This document shows positions 9,728 through 18,522 of a stretch of 18,522 nt of DNA, piece after piece. Within the stretch, counting starts at the first letter, position 1. Each line of letters starts with the position of its first letter. Position numbers and translations under genes: made by a program. Under the pieces are notes generated by a model. That model did not search any database and was not told where the DNA came from. It was given only the letters and a program-made list of their open reading frames with translations. This DNA comes from DASZHJ01 sp035507155 (GTDB taxonomy: Bacteria > Pseudomonadota > Alphaproteobacteria > ATCC43930 > CGMCC-115725): positions 1 to 18,522 of the forward strand of contig DATJOK010000199.1 of the NCBI GenBank assembly GCA_035507155.1, written 5' to 3'.

Positions 9728-10218
9728 GCCGAGCCGCGGGCGAGCTCTCGATCCGCCTCGCCGCCCCCGCGGAAAGCACCGCCATCGCCGCGCTCATCCG
9801 CGCCGCCTTCGAGGAATATCGCGGAAAGTTGAAGCCGGAGTCGGGCGCGCTCGCGGAGAGTGCCGAGAGCATCGCCGCCGCCTTCGGGGATCGCTGGGTC
9901 GCCGTCGCCGAGCGCGAGGGCCGGCTCGCGGGGGCCGTCCTTTATGAACGACACGGCGAGGCGGAAATCTATCTGGGTCGCCTGTCGGTGCTGCCGGAAT
10001 TCCGCGGCCAGGGCATCGCAGCCGCCCTCGTCCACCATGTGGAGACGCATGCGCGCGTGCTCGGCGCCGCCGCCGTCACCCTCGGCGTCCGCATCGCGCT
10101 CCCGGCGAACCTGCGCTTCTTCCAGGGCCAGGGATACCACGAGGTCGGCCGCGACACTCACGCGGGCTTCGAGCAACCGACCTCGATTCGCCTGGAAAAG
10201 CGCCTCGACGCTCGCTGA
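9724..10218 (+). CDS. GNAT family N-acetyltransferase
   Basis: About 164 residues of a GCN5-related acetyltransferase. The first strand and helix (ELSIRLAAPAESTAIAALI) are encoded from 9742. The core strand IYLGRLSVLPEFRGQGIA carries the acetyl-CoA pyrophosphate loop R-G-Q-G-I-A, followed by a helix and LRFFQGQGY, the usual C-terminal motif. The acceptor substrate is unknown. The open frame has no standard start codon before TTG at 9829, which would remove the first strand and helix. The most plausible start is CTG at 9724, overlapping the dnaB stop as CTGA with GGAG eight bases before. A small sequencing change or a shorter protein cannot be excluded. The gene lies between dnaB and alr and is probably co-transcribed with dnaB. 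Confidence 0.75.
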
Positions 10219-10275
10219 CCTCCCGCGGAGACGCTAGACTGCGGCCCGCTTCCCGCCTCCTTTACGCGAACCTTC

Positions 10276-11427
10276 ATGCCCGCCAAACGCACCGCCCCCG
10301 CTTCCAAAGCGAAGCCGAAGGCTTCCCCTGCCGAAAACCGCCCCACCGGCGTGCTGGAGATCGACCTCGGCGCGATCCAGAAGAACTGGCGCTCGCTGCA
10401 GGCCAGGGTGGGGAAAGCCGTGCAATGCGCCGCCGTGGTCAAAGCGGACGGCTACGGCCTCGGCGGGCCGCAGGTCGGCAAGGCGCTGGCCGCGGTTGGC
10501 TGCAAATTGTTCTTCGTCGCCACCATCGAGGAGGCCCTGGCGCTCCGCGCCCAGCTCAAGACCCCGGAGATCGCGGTGCTGAACGGGCTGCTGCCCGGGA
10601 ACGGGCGCGATTTCCTGCAGGCGAAGCTGATCCCGGTGCTGAACGATCTCGGCCAGCTCGACGCCTGGCGCGAGCTCATCCGGCCTGAGCGCGCGCGGCC
10701 GCCGGCGATCCTCCATCTCGACACCGGCATGAACCGGCTCGGCCTCTCGCGCGCCGAGGCCGCCGTGCTGGCGGACGATCCCGGCCGGCTCGCCGGCGTC
10801 ACGCTGCGCGCCATCGTGAGCCATCTCGTCATCTCCGAGGATCCGAAGCACGCCAAGAGCGCCGAGCAGCGGCGCCTCTTCCTGGCGGCGCGGCGCAAGC
10901 TGCCGCCGGCGCCGGCGGCGCTCGCCAACTCCTCCGGCATCTTCCTGGGGGCCGACTATCACTTCGATTTCGTGCGTCCGGGCGCTGCGCTCTACGGCAT
11001 CAACCCGCTGCCGGGACAGCCCAACCCGATGTCGCAAGTGGTTCGTCTCAAGGGAAAAATCGTGCAAGTCCGCGACGTTGACAGGGGGGAGACCGTTGGA
11101 TACGGTGCCCGCCATCGTATGGAGCGAGGGGGACGGATTGCGACCGTTGCGGTGGGCTACGCCGACGGCTGGTTCCGCTCCTCCAGCGGTCGCGCCATGG
11201 CCGGCATCGGCGGCAAACAGGTGGCCGCGGTCGGCCCCATCTCCATGGACCTGATGACGCTCGACGTCACGGGAATGGATCCGGCGCTGCTGCAGCCCGG
11301 TGCCTTCGTCGACCTCATCGATGCCGTCAATACGCCGGACGTGGTCGGCGAGCGCGCCGGCACCATCGGCTACGAGGTGCTGACCACGCTCGGCCGGCGC
11401 TACCGCCGCGTCTACCTCGGCGGCTGA
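10276..11427 (+). CDS. alr: Alanine racemase
   Basis: A 383-residue PLP enzyme that interconverts L- and D-alanine for peptidoglycan. The PLP lysine is K56 in VVKADGYGLG. Other family marks are LDTGMNRLG (149-156, with R154), NSSG (218-221), RPGAALYG (234-241), the second catalytic residue Y276 in ETVGYG, and GPISMDLM (320-327). The fold is an alpha/beta barrel followed by a C-terminal beta domain. The first 22 residues are a Lys/Ala/Pro-rich extension not needed for the fold. VKADGYG has Gly where most family members have Ala (VKADAYG). The ATG is 57 bases after the GNAT stop, with no strong ribosome site seen. It is followed after three bases by mlaE. Confidence 0.96.
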   Translation: MPAKRTAPASKAKPKASPAENRPTGVLEIDLGAIQKNWRSLQARVGKAVQCAAVVKADGYGLGGPQVGKALAAVGCKLFFVATIEEALALRAQLKTPEIAVLNGLLPGNGRDFLQAKLIPVLNDLGQLDAWRELIRPERARPPAILHLDTGMNRLGLSRAEAAVLADDPGRLAGVTLRAIVSHLVISEDPKHAKSAEQRRLFLAARRKLPPAPAALANSSGIFLGADYHFDFVRPGAALYGINPLPGQPNPMSQVVRLKGKIVQVRDVDRGETVGYGARHRMERGGRIATVAVGYADGWFRSSSGRAMAGIGGKQVAAVGPISMDLMTLDVTGMDPALLQPGAFVDLIDAVNTPDVVGERAGTIGYEVLTTLGRRYRRVYLGG

Positions 11428-11430
11428 GCG

Positions 11431-12219
11431 ATGGGGCCGCTGCTGCGCTTCCTCGCCTCGATCGGCGCCGTCTTTCTCGATGGCCTCGCCGCCGCCGGGC
11501 GGATGGCGATCTTCACCCTCCGCGCGATCAGCCACTGCGCGCGCCCGCCGATCTATCCCCGCCTGATCCTGCGGCAGATGGTCGACATCGGCTATTACTC
11601 GCTGCCGGTGGTGGGGTTAACCGCGCTCTTTACCGGCATGGTGCTGGCGCTGCAGACCTTCACCGGTTTCGCCAATTTCGCCGCCGAGAGCGCCGTGCCG
11701 ACGGTGGTCGTGCTGTCGGTGACCCGCGAGCTGGGGCCGGTCATCGCCGGCTTGATGGTGGCAGGCCGCATCGGCGCGGCGATCGCCGCCGAGCTCGGCA
11801 CCATGCGCGTCACCGACCAGATCGACGCCCTCACCACCCTCTCCACCAATCCCTACAAGTATCTGGTGGTGCCGCGCGTGCTCGCCGGCACGGTCACGCT
11901 GCCGGCGCTGGTGCTGGTCGCCGACATCATCGGCGTCTTCGGCGGCTTCCTGGTGAGCAACTATCGGCTGCGCTTCAATCCCGCCGCCTATATCCAGCGC
12001 ACCGCCGACTTCATCCAGACCAACGACGTGATGGCGGGTCTGGTGAAGGCCGCCGTCTTCGGCTTCGTGGTGTCGCTGATGGGCTGCTACTTCGGCTACC
12101 ACTCGCGCGGCGGCGCCCAGGGCGTCGGCGCCGCCACCACCTATGCGGTGGTCTCCGCCTCGATCCTGATCCTGCTCCTCGACTACGTCCTCACCGCCCT
12201 GCTCTTCGTCGGCCGATGA
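11431..12219 (+). CDS. mlaE: MlaE-type ABC transporter permease
   Basis: A 262-residue inner-membrane permease of the MlaE/YrbE family, which together with MlaF (ATPase) and MlaD (MCE protein) moves phospholipids between the membranes and keeps outer-membrane asymmetry. The family signature ELGPVIAGLMVAGRIGAA is followed by ELGTMRVTDQIDAL. About five hydrophobic segments are present (roughly 55-75, 95-115, 150-172, 200-222, 235-258). The gene starts three bases after the alr stop and overlaps the next gene as ATGA, so the two ABC genes are translationally coupled. No mlaD, mlaC or mlaB gene is visible in the window. Confidence 0.94.
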   Translation: MGPLLRFLASIGAVFLDGLAAAGRMAIFTLRAISHCARPPIYPRLILRQMVDIGYYSLPVVGLTALFTGMVLALQTFTGFANFAAESAVPTVVVLSVTRELGPVIAGLMVAGRIGAAIAAELGTMRVTDQIDALTTLSTNPYKYLVVPRVLAGTVTLPALVLVADIIGVFGGFLVSNYRLRFNPAAYIQRTADFIQTNDVMAGLVKAAVFGFVVSLMGCYFGYHSRGGAQGVGAATTYAVVSASILILLLDYVLTALLFVGR

Positions 12220-13007
12220 ACCGCGAGACCAAGACCGCCACCCCCAAGATCTCCGTGCGAGGTCTGAAGAAGTCCTTCGGCCGCAAGGTGGTGCTGGACG
12301 GCATCGACCTCGATATCGGCGTCGGCGAGAGCGTGGTGGTGATCGGCGGCTCCGGCAGCGGCAAGTCGGTGCTGGCGAAATGCATCCTGGGCCTGCTGCC
12401 GGCGGACGGCGGCTCGATCAAGATCGACGGCGAGGAGATGGTGGGCCGCTCAAGCCGGGAGCGCGAGCGCGTCATGCGCAAGTTCGGCATGCTGTTCCAG
12501 GGCGCCGCCCTCTTCGACAGCCTGCCGGTCTGGGAGAACGTCGCTTTCGGCCTGATCCAGGGCCACGGCGTCGCCCGCCGCGAGGCGAAGCAGGTGGCGA
12601 TCGAGAAGCTGGCATCCGTCGGCCTCGGCCCCGAGGTCGGCGAGCTCCGCCCGGCGGAGCTCTCGGGTGGCATGCAGAAGCGCGTGGGCCTCGCCCGCGC
12701 GATCTGCGCCGAGCCCGAGGTCATCATCTTCGACGAGCCCACCACCGGCCTCGATCCGATCATGGGCGACGTCATCAACGATCTCATCATCGACTGCGTG
12801 CGTCAGCTCGGCGCCACCGCGATGTCGATCACCCACGACATGGCGAGCGCGCGCAAGATCGCCGACCGCATCGCGATGATATACAAGGGTCACATCATCT
12901 GGTCGGGCCCCACCGCCGAGATCGACCGCTCCGGCAATGCCTTCGTGGACCAGTTCATCCACGGCCGCGCCGAAGGGCCGATCCAGATGGAGGTGCGGGC
13001 GTCGTGA
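12216..13007 (+). CDS. mlaF: MlaF-type ABC transporter ATPase
   Basis: A 263-residue ATP-binding subunit partnering the MlaE-type permease encoded just before it (ATGA overlap). Walker A is GGSGSGKS (44-51), the Q-loop glutamine is Q95 in MLFQGAALFDSL (a segment typical of MlaF), the signature is LSGGMQKRVGLARAI (149-163), Walker B is VIIFDEP (169-175) with E174, and the switch histidine is H207. All are intact, so the protein should be active. The short tail after about 245 (DQFIHGRAEGP) matches the MlaF C-terminal handle, which in other species helps dimer contacts. radA follows after 17 bases. Confidence 0.95.
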   Translation: MNRETKTATPKISVRGLKKSFGRKVVLDGIDLDIGVGESVVVIGGSGSGKSVLAKCILGLLPADGGSIKIDGEEMVGRSSRERERVMRKFGMLFQGAALFDSLPVWENVAFGLIQGHGVARREAKQVAIEKLASVGLGPEVGELRPAELSGGMQKRVGLARAICAEPEVIIFDEPTTGLDPIMGDVINDLIIDCVRQLGATAMSITHDMASARKIADRIAMIYKGHIIWSGPTAEIDRSGNAFVDQFIHGRAEGPIQMEVRAS

Positions 13008-13024
13008 TCGCCGGAGCGTAGCCG

Positions 13025-14437
<1,413 letters not shown>

Positions 14438-14481
14438 ATAATTTCGTGGGCTCGACTCGGGCGTAGTGAGAAAATAGCAGC

Positions 14482-15156
14482 ATGAATCCGTTCGACATCA
14501 TCGTCATCGCCATCGTCGTGCTGTCGGGCCTGTTCGCCTTCGCCCGCGGCTTCGTCAAGGAGGCGCTCTCGGTGGCGGCGTGGCTCGGCGCCGCGGTGGC
14601 GACGCTCTACGCGCTCCCCTATGCGCAGCCCCTCGCCGAGCGCCTGCTGCCCAAGGGCATGATCGCCGACGTCACCGCCGGCGTCGTGATCTTCGTCATC
14701 GTGCTGATCGTGCTGTCGCTGCTGACCTCGGCGATCTCCCGGCGCGTCAAGGAGAGCTCGCTCTCCGCCCTCGACCGCTCGCTCGGCCTGATCTTCGGCC
14801 TGGCGCGCGGCGCGGTGCTCGCCTGCCTCCTTTATCTCGGGGTGACCTGGGCGCTCCCCGAGCAGAGCCGGCCGCAGTGGATCCAGCAGGCGCGCACCCT
14901 GCCGCTCCTGAGCAGCGGCGCCGATGTCCTCCGCTCCCTGGTGCCGCCGAGCATGCGCAGCCGCGTCCAGGCAACCGCCAGCGAGGCGCAGCAGAAGATG
15001 GAGCAGGCGCATCAGGCGGAGGACGCGATCCGCGCCCTGCAGCTACCGCGTCCGGCGGCCCAGCAGCCTGCTGCGGCCGACTCCGGCCAGCAGAAAGGCT
15101 ACAGCGAGGACCAGAGACGGGATCTTAACCGTCTCTTCCAGCAGAATAGTCAGTAG
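14482..15156 (+). CDS. cvpA: CvpA family inner-membrane protein
   Basis: A 224-residue protein with four hydrophobic segments (about 5-23, 33-49, 65-86, 104-124), then a soluble tail rich in Gln, Ala and Arg. The opening MNPFDIIVIAIVVLSGLFAFARGFV and the segment ISRRVKESSLSALDRSLGLIFGLARG are typical of CvpA. In E. coli CvpA was named for colicin V production and sits before purF, as here; the family is now linked to envelope and bile-salt tolerance. The molecular function is unknown. The ATG lies 44 bases after radA with no strong ribosome site. The tail beyond about 165 is likely disordered or coiled and carries no motif I recognise. Confidence 0.93.
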   Translation: MNPFDIIVIAIVVLSGLFAFARGFVKEALSVAAWLGAAVATLYALPYAQPLAERLLPKGMIADVTAGVVIFVIVLIVLSLLTSAISRRVKESSLSALDRSLGLIFGLARGAVLACLLYLGVTWALPEQSRPQWIQQARTLPLLSSGADVLRSLVPPSMRSRVQATASEAQQKMEQAHQAEDAIRALQLPRPAAQQPAAADSGQQKGYSEDQRRDLNRLFQQNSQ

Positions 15157-15295
15157 CTTCGCGGGCGGCTGGCGAATCGCCGGGAGAGCATGCTAGAAAC
15201 CCGTTCGCGGGGCTCCAAATTCGACCGGGGCGCTCCTATCTCCAAGACGCGGGGAACCACCCCGCCATCCCTGACCCTTAAGTGAGGCGGCCGCG

Positions 15296-16746
<1,451 letters not shown>

Positions 16747-16750
<4 letters not shown>

Positions 16751-17469
16751 CGGCGGCCGGCGCGCGGCTCCAGGGCCGCATCGCCCTCGTCACCGGCGCC
16801 TCGCGCGGCCTCGGCGCCGCGATCGCCCGGCGCTTCGCCTCCGAGGGTGCCCATCTCATCCTGGTGGCGCGGACGCAAGGCGGCCTCGAGGAGCTCGACG
16901 ACGAGATCCGCGCCGCCGGCGGCGAGGCGGCGACACTTCTCCCCCTCGATCTCCGCGACTTCGACAAGATCGACCAGATGGGCGCGGCGATCCATCAGCG
17001 CTTCGGCCGCCTGGACGTCCTCATCGGCAATGCCGGGACCCTGGGCCGGCTCTCGCCCATGGGGCATTTCGAGCCCAAGCGCTGGGACGAGGTGATGGCG
17101 CTCAACCTCACCGCCAACTGGCGACTCATCCGCTCCCTCGATCCACTGCTGCGGCTCTCCACGGCGGGCCGCGCGATCTTCGTCACCTGCGCCGCGCCGC
17201 GCGAGCTGCAGCCCTATTGGGGCGCCTTCGCCGCCAGCAAGGCGGCACTCGAGACCATGGTGCGGATCTACGCCCGCGAGCTTGGCCTCACCAGGGTGAC
17301 CGCCAACCTGGTCGATCCCGGTGTGATGGGAACCGCCCATCGCAAGCAGGGCTTTCCCGGCGAGAATTCGGCGACGCTGGTGAGCCCGGAGAGCGTCACC
17401 GAGATCTTCCTGCGTCTCGCCGAGGCGCGCTCCACCGAGAACGGCGAGCTGCTGACCGCGGGCGCCTGA
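16747..17469 (+). CDS. SDR-fold protein with altered catalytic residues
   Basis: A 240-residue short-chain dehydrogenase/reductase fold. The cofactor site is intact: TGASRGLG (16-23), D68 in PLDLRD and NAG (95-97). Of the catalytic tetrad, N120 (LNLTAN) and K165 remain, but the usual Ser is C148 (FVTCAAP) and the usual Tyr is F161 (GAFAASK); the spacing of 13 residues between them is normal, so alignment error is unlikely. A Tyr at 157 is four residues too early to substitute. The start is GTG at 16747, overlapping the purF stop as GTGA. An SDR gene right after purF is common in Alphaproteobacteria, and homologues I know have WGAYAVSK. This copy may bind NAD(P) without normal reductase chemistry. 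The substrate is unknown. Confidence 0.88.
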
Positions 17470-17574
17470 CCCTCCCGGGCGAGGCGTGGCAAGTTTCGGT
17501 CGGCTGCTACCTTTTGGCCATCCGCGCGTTGTTGCTCCGACACGCCATGCGCTTTCTGACCGAGAGGGAATTTG

Positions 17575-17796
17575 ATGCGCGGGATCGCAATCGTTGGGCT
17601 AATCCTGGTGGTGTTGGGCATCATCGCCCTCGTCGTCCAGGTGATCCCTGTCCACCACCAGGAGCAGGTGGCGAAGATTGGCTCGCTGACCGCGACCCGG
17701 GACAAGGAGACCGATTACTACGTACCGCCCTACGCGGCGATCATCGCGGTGCTGGCCGGCGGCGGCCTGATCTACGCCGGCATGCGCCGCGCCTGA
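17575..17796 (+). CDS. Small two-helix membrane protein of unknown function
   Basis: A 73-residue protein with two membrane helices (about 4-24 and 51-68) joined by a polar loop of roughly 25 residues that contains VHHQEQVAKIGSLTATRDKE. The layout resembles widespread small hypothetical proteins of Proteobacteria in which the loop lies between two short helices (DUF3185-like in shape); I make no function call. The ATG at 17575 follows GAGGGA with about five bases spacing; a TTG one codon earlier is less likely. It is 105 bases after the SDR gene and is followed by a strong terminator, so it may be the last gene of the run or have its own promoter. Confidence 0.72.
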   Translation: MRGIAIVGLILVVLGIIALVVQVIPVHHQEQVAKIGSLTATRDKETDYYVPPYAAIIAVLAGGGLIYAGMRRA

Positions 17797-17820
17797 AGCA
17801 GCTTCGACGCACCTTCTGAA

Positions 17821-17847
17821 TCCGCGGCGGGGTCCTCCCGCCGCGGA
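17821..17847. terminator. Bidirectional intrinsic terminator between convergent genes
   Basis: A perfect 11-base stem, TCCGCGGCGGG (17821-17831) with CCCGCCGCGGA (17837-17847), and a five-base loop GTCCT. ATATTTAT follows on the plus strand, a short AU-rich tail. It lies 24 bases after the small membrane-protein gene and 12 bases beyond the stop of the convergent lysozyme-like gene, so it can serve both; the tail on the minus side is not U-rich. Confidence 0.85.
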
Positions 17848-17859
17848 ATATTTATGGGC

Positions 17860-18492
17860 TCAGGCGGCGACCGAGGCCCAGAACGCTGCCAGCTCCGCCG
17901 CCGGGCCTGCGAAGCGGTCGCGGTCGCAGGAGCCGATCCCCTCGACCGGCTTCGGATCGACGCCCTGCTTGCCGTCGGTCCATTGCCAGAGCTTGAATTC
18001 GCTCCAGCCGGGAGGCAGCTCCGGCGTCCCGGCGTAATCGGCGAGCCAGAGCGGGCAATTCGCCAGCACGGGATCGGGCTCGCCCTTGAGCAGCTCCTTG
18101 AGGAAATCCCCGCCATAAAGGACCGGCCATTTCCCGACGCGATCGTGCACCGTGGTGACGAAGTCGCGCGCCTGGTCGACCGTCATGTCGGTCTGGCCCT
18201 TGGTGGTGTTCTTCTCGAAGTCCAGGGCCAGCAGCTCGCCAGGGCGCGGGCCGACCGTCCGCAGGAAGAACTCGGCCTGGGTGGCGCCGCTCGCGCCGAT
18301 GCCGAAATGATAGGAGCCGAACAGCAGCTTCGCGGTCCGCGCCTTACCCCGGTTGGTGCTGAAGGCGGGATCGACGAAGCCGGTTCCCTGGGTCGCCTTG
18401 TGGATCACCGCCGCGATGCCGGTCGCCGCGGCCTTGTCGAACTTCATCGGTATCGGATCGTTATGCGAGACGTCGATGACCGCATCGAACAT
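17860..18492 (-). CDS. Glycoside hydrolase family 25 (lysozyme-like) protein
   Basis: A 210-residue protein with the GH25 layout: IDVSHND near the start (D7), a middle SYHFGIG segment (60-66), the catalytic pair D91-F-E93 in LALDFEKN, PVLYGG (123-128), PLWLADYAG (147-155) and LWQWTD (168-173). GH25 enzymes cleave the beta-1,4 bond between N-acetylmuramic acid and N-acetylglucosamine in peptidoglycan. It is close to a single minimal domain, with no cell-wall-binding repeats. No signal peptide or membrane anchor is seen, so it would stay in the cytoplasm unless released by a holin, another secretion route or lysis. The start is supported by GGAGGGG (18498-18504) five bases upstream. No phage structural or holin gene is in view; origin from a phage or independent acquisition remains open. 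Confidence 0.87.
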   Translation of the reverse strand: MFDAVIDVSHNDPIPMKFDKAAATGIAAVIHKATQGTGFVDPAFSTNRGKARTAKLLFGSYHFGIGASGATQAEFFLRTVGPRPGELLALDFEKNTTKGQTDMTVDQARDFVTTVHDRVGKWPVLYGGDFLKELLKGEPDPVLANCPLWLADYAGTPELPPGWSEFKLWQWTDGKQGVDPKPVEGIGSCDRDRFAGPAAELAAFWASVAA

Positions 18493-18501
18493 CGTTTCCC
18501 C

Positions 18502-18513
18502 TCCCGATCGGGA
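18502..18513. promoter_or_regulatory. Perfect 12-base palindrome upstream of the lysozyme-like gene
   Basis: TCCCGATCGGGA is its own reverse complement. It lies 10-21 bases before the start codon and overlaps the end of the ribosome site, a position where a bound dimeric repressor could block expression. No matching copy was noticed upstream of other genes in the window. Confidence 0.35.
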
Positions 18514-18522
18514 AATGCCGAA

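Noticed and set aside
10234..11535. A 433-residue minus-strand frame opposite alr
   Set aside because: Alanine racemase motifs on the plus strand explain this stretch fully.
15249..15265. GC hairpin (GCGGGG / CCCCGC, five-base loop) before purF
   Set aside because: The stem is only six base pairs with no U-tract; such pairs are expected by chance in GC-rich DNA, so I do not call a terminator or attenuator.
17821..17847. Possible repeat or attachment site from the perfect inverted repeat
   Set aside because: Position between two convergent stops and the AU-rich tail are explained by a terminator.

Overview
The window is GC-rich bacterial chromosome with dense, short-spaced genes. The order dnaB - alr - mlaE - mlaF - radA - cvpA - purF - SDR on the plus strand is a housekeeping arrangement I know from Alphaproteobacteria. 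A copper set of the DUF2946 / CopC / CopD / SCO / PCuAC type fits a respiring alphaproteobacterium with a copper-A cytochrome oxidase. I cannot name the genus. No tRNA, rRNA, CRISPR array, insertion sequence or phage block was seen, and no gene-free stretch exceeds 300 bases.

Left third (1-6579, minus strand): one compact run that looks like a single transcript. In order of transcription it holds a DUF2946-like small membrane protein, a predicted outer-membrane beta-barrel, CopC, CopD, a SCO1/SenC assembly factor, a PCuAC copper chaperone, a 580-residue protein made of two tandem ferritin-like di-iron domains, and an HpnL/flippase-like membrane protein cut off by the window start. Spacings are 92, 2, 6, 22, 35 and 22 bases, and the last junction is a GTGA stop/start overlap. 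The first six genes handle copper in the envelope and probably feed cytochrome oxidase. The last two are not standard partners of such genes and are the most novel part of the window. The two di-iron domains align at a constant offset of 276 residues with all twelve predicted iron ligands kept.

Middle (6738-7994, plus strand): a stand-alone acyl-CoA dehydrogenase of the ACAD10/11-like type, divergent from the copper run. A spacer of about 190 bases with a bulged hairpin separates it from dnaB.

Right half (8189-17796, plus strand): replicative helicase DnaB, a GNAT acetyltransferase whose only well-placed start appears to be a CTG overlapping the dnaB stop, alanine racemase, the MlaE permease and MlaF ATPase of a lipid transporter (no MlaD here), the RadA repair ATPase, CvpA, PurF, an SDR-fold protein whose catalytic Ser and Tyr are replaced by Cys and Phe, and a 73-residue two-helix membrane protein. 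A strong hairpin terminator (17821-17847) then separates this run from a convergent GH25 lysozyme-like gene (17860-18492, minus) that has no signal peptide and a perfect 12-base palindrome beside its ribosome-binding site.
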